The translations under genes and the position numbers were made by a program. From the NCBI RefSeq assembly GCF_943913055.1, contig NZ_CALTWS010000147.1, positions 1-6,862 on the forward strand: 6,862 bases of DNA, in the 5' to 3' direction. Below the pieces are notes generated by a model. That model was not told the DNA's origin and did not search any database. It worked only from the letters and a program-made list of their open reading frames with translations. Source of the DNA: an uncultured Brevundimonas sp. GTDB lineage: Bacteria; Pseudomonadota; Alphaproteobacteria; Caulobacterales; Caulobacteraceae. Shown here piece by piece: positions 5,881 through 6,862 of the stretch (within the stretch, counting starts at the first letter, position 1; each line of letters starts with the position of its first letter).

Positions 5881-5909
5881 AAAAAGGCGGCGGGATCGCT
5901 CCCGCCGCC
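5881..5909 (-). terminator. Intrinsic terminator of rpsA
   Basis: On the minus strand GGCGGCGGGA and TCCCGCCGCC form a perfect 10-bp stem closed by the loop GCGA, a GNRA-type tetraloop. The stem is followed immediately by TTTTT (plus 5881-5885). It begins 57 bp after the rpsA stop codon. On the plus strand the stem is followed by a broken pyrimidine run, so it should act mainly in the minus direction. It implies that ihfB and mscL depend on read-through or on their own promoter in 5784-5880. Confidence 0.88.
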
Positions 5910-5929
5910 CTTCTTCTTTGTGGCCTATC

Positions 5930-5950
5930 GCTCGCGACGCGGTCGCGTGC
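5930..5950 (-). repeat. Second hairpin in the rpsA 3' untranslated region
   Basis: CGCGAC and GTCGCG (5933-5938 and 5942-5947) form a 6-bp stem with a 3-base loop, extended by two more pairs after one T-T mismatch. It lies between the rpsA stop and the terminator and has no T run of its own. It may protect the 3' end of the transcript or simply add to termination. Confidence 0.45.
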
Positions 5951-5966
5951 TGCTTGAGGCCTAGGC

Positions 5967-6862
5967 TTAGTCCTTGGAACCGGCCTTTTCGCGAAGAGCC
6001 GCACCCAGGATGTCGCCCAGCGAGGCACCGGAATCCGACGAGCCGAACTGGTCGATGGCTTCCTGTTCGTCCTTCATTTCCAGGGCCTTGATCGACACTG
6101 AGACGCGGCGCGAGGCCTTGTCGATGCCGGTGACCATGGCGTCCACGCGGTCGCCGACCGAGAAGCGCTCGGTGCGCTGCTCGTTGCGGTCGCGCGACAG
6201 GTCGGATTTGCGGATGAAGGAGGTGACCGGCGCGTCATCCTCGCCGAACTTGACCTCCAGGCCGCCCGTTTCGACCGCCGTCACGGTGACGGTGACCTGC
6301 TGGCCCTTCTTGTAGGTGTCGCCTTCGCCGATCGGATCGCCGCCCAGCTGCTTGATACCCAGCGAGACGCGCTCCTTCTCGACGTCGACGTCCAGGACCT
6401 TGGCCTTGACGGTTTCGCCCTTGCGGTAGCGCTGGATGGCTTCTTCGCCCGAGACGTTCCAGTCCAGGTCGGACAGGTGCACCATGCCGTCGATGTCGTT
6501 GTCCAGGCCGATGAACAGGCCGAACTCGGTGGCGTTCTTGACTTCGCCCTCGACGGTCGAGCCGATCGGATGGGCGGCCACGAAGGCATCCCACGGATTG
6601 TCCTGAGCCTGCTTCAGGCCCAGCGAGATGCGGCGCTTGGAGGCGTCGACATCCAGAACCACGACGTCGACTTCCTGCGAGGTCGAGACGATCTTGCCGG
6701 GGTGGACGTTCTTCTTGGTCCAGGACATTTCCGAGACGTGCACCAGACCCTCGACACCGGCTTCCAGCTCCACGAAGGCACCGTAGTCGGTGATGTTGGT
6801 GATGCGGCCGCTCATCTTGGCGCCGACGGGGTATTTGGCTTCCACACCGTCCCACGGATCGG
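5967..6862 (-). CDS. rpsA: 30S ribosomal protein S1, C-terminal half (partial)
   Basis: Ribosomal protein S1 binds mRNA on the 30S subunit and helps initiate translation. The frame runs off the right edge with no start: upstream of the GTG at 6845 it continues ...D-P-W-D-G, so that GTG is an internal Val codon. About 297 residues are visible, roughly half of a normal S1 (about 560). Three S1 RNA-binding domains can be read. The first runs from VGAKMSGRITNITDYGAF to ISLGLKQ (about 6830-6612). The second runs from GSTVEGEVKNATEFGLF to VSLGIKQ (about 6569-6351). The third, more divergent, runs from KKGQQVTVTVTAVETGG to VSVSIKA (about 6314-6087). Counted from the end they are domains 4-6. The DNPW linker between the first two is typical of S1. 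The C-terminal tail SLGDILGAALREK is recognisable as alphaproteobacterial S1. Stop TAA at 5967-5969. Confidence 0.97.
   Translation of the reverse strand, partial: DPWDGVEAKYPVGAKMSGRITNITDYGAFVELEAGVEGLVHVSEMSWTKKNVHPGKIVSTSQEVDVVVLDVDASKRRISLGLKQAQDNPWDAFVAAHPIGSTVEGEVKNATEFGLFIGLDNDIDGMVHLSDLDWNVSGEEAIQRYRKGETVKAKVLDVDVEKERVSLGIKQLGGDPIGEGDTYKKGQQVTVTVTAVETGGLEVKFGEDDAPVTSFIRKSDLSRDRNEQRTERFSVGDRVDAMVTGIDKASRRVSVSIKALEMKDEQEAIDQFGSSDSGASLGDILGAALREKAGSKD

Noticed and set aside
6087..6830. Internal repeats in the right-hand gene.
   Set aside because: These are the S1 domains of ribosomal protein S1, diverged at the DNA level; not a recent duplication or mobile repeat.

Overview
The window is high-GC, densely coded DNA with strong third-position GC bias. 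The gene content and order (rpsA followed by ihfB, short intergenic gaps, GTG starts) point to an alphaproteobacterium. The protein sequences look most like Caulobacterales, probably Brevundimonas or a close relative. That placement rests on recognition, not on a database search. It reads as ordinary chromosomal sequence: I see no insertion sequence, phage gene, CRISPR array, tRNA or rRNA.

Left half, plus strand. A divergent minus-strand gene begins at position 54 and runs off the left edge; only its first 18 codons are visible. Then come an M17 leucyl aminopeptidase-family enzyme (149-1531) and a probably cytoplasmic SH3 plus NlpC/P60 cysteine peptidase (1592-2404). As a pair they suggest breakdown of peptides, possibly recycled murein peptides. 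After a 112-bp gap comes 4-hydroxyphenylpyruvate dioxygenase (hppD, 2517-3605), the tyrosine-catabolism enzyme that makes homogentisate. The stop codon of hppD abuts the start of a 61-residue two-helix membrane miniprotein (3606-3791). A GNAT-like acyltransferase with an apparent second domain (about 3902-5053) follows.

Right half, minus strand. Reading right to left, the 3' half of rpsA (ribosomal protein S1, last three S1 domains) enters from the right edge. It ends at 5967 and is followed by a hairpin and then a strong intrinsic terminator with a GNRA tetraloop. Next come ihfB (integration host factor beta, GTG start) and, 15 bp later, mscL (large-conductance mechanosensitive channel). mscL converges on the acyltransferase gene with only 4 bp between the two stop codons.

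I did not find a convincing undescribed multi-gene system. The most useful second-look items are the M17/NlpC-P60 pair, the small membrane protein coupled to hppD, the two-domain acyltransferase, and the ihfB leader, which holds a DnaA-box-like 9-mer and a 12-bp palindrome.
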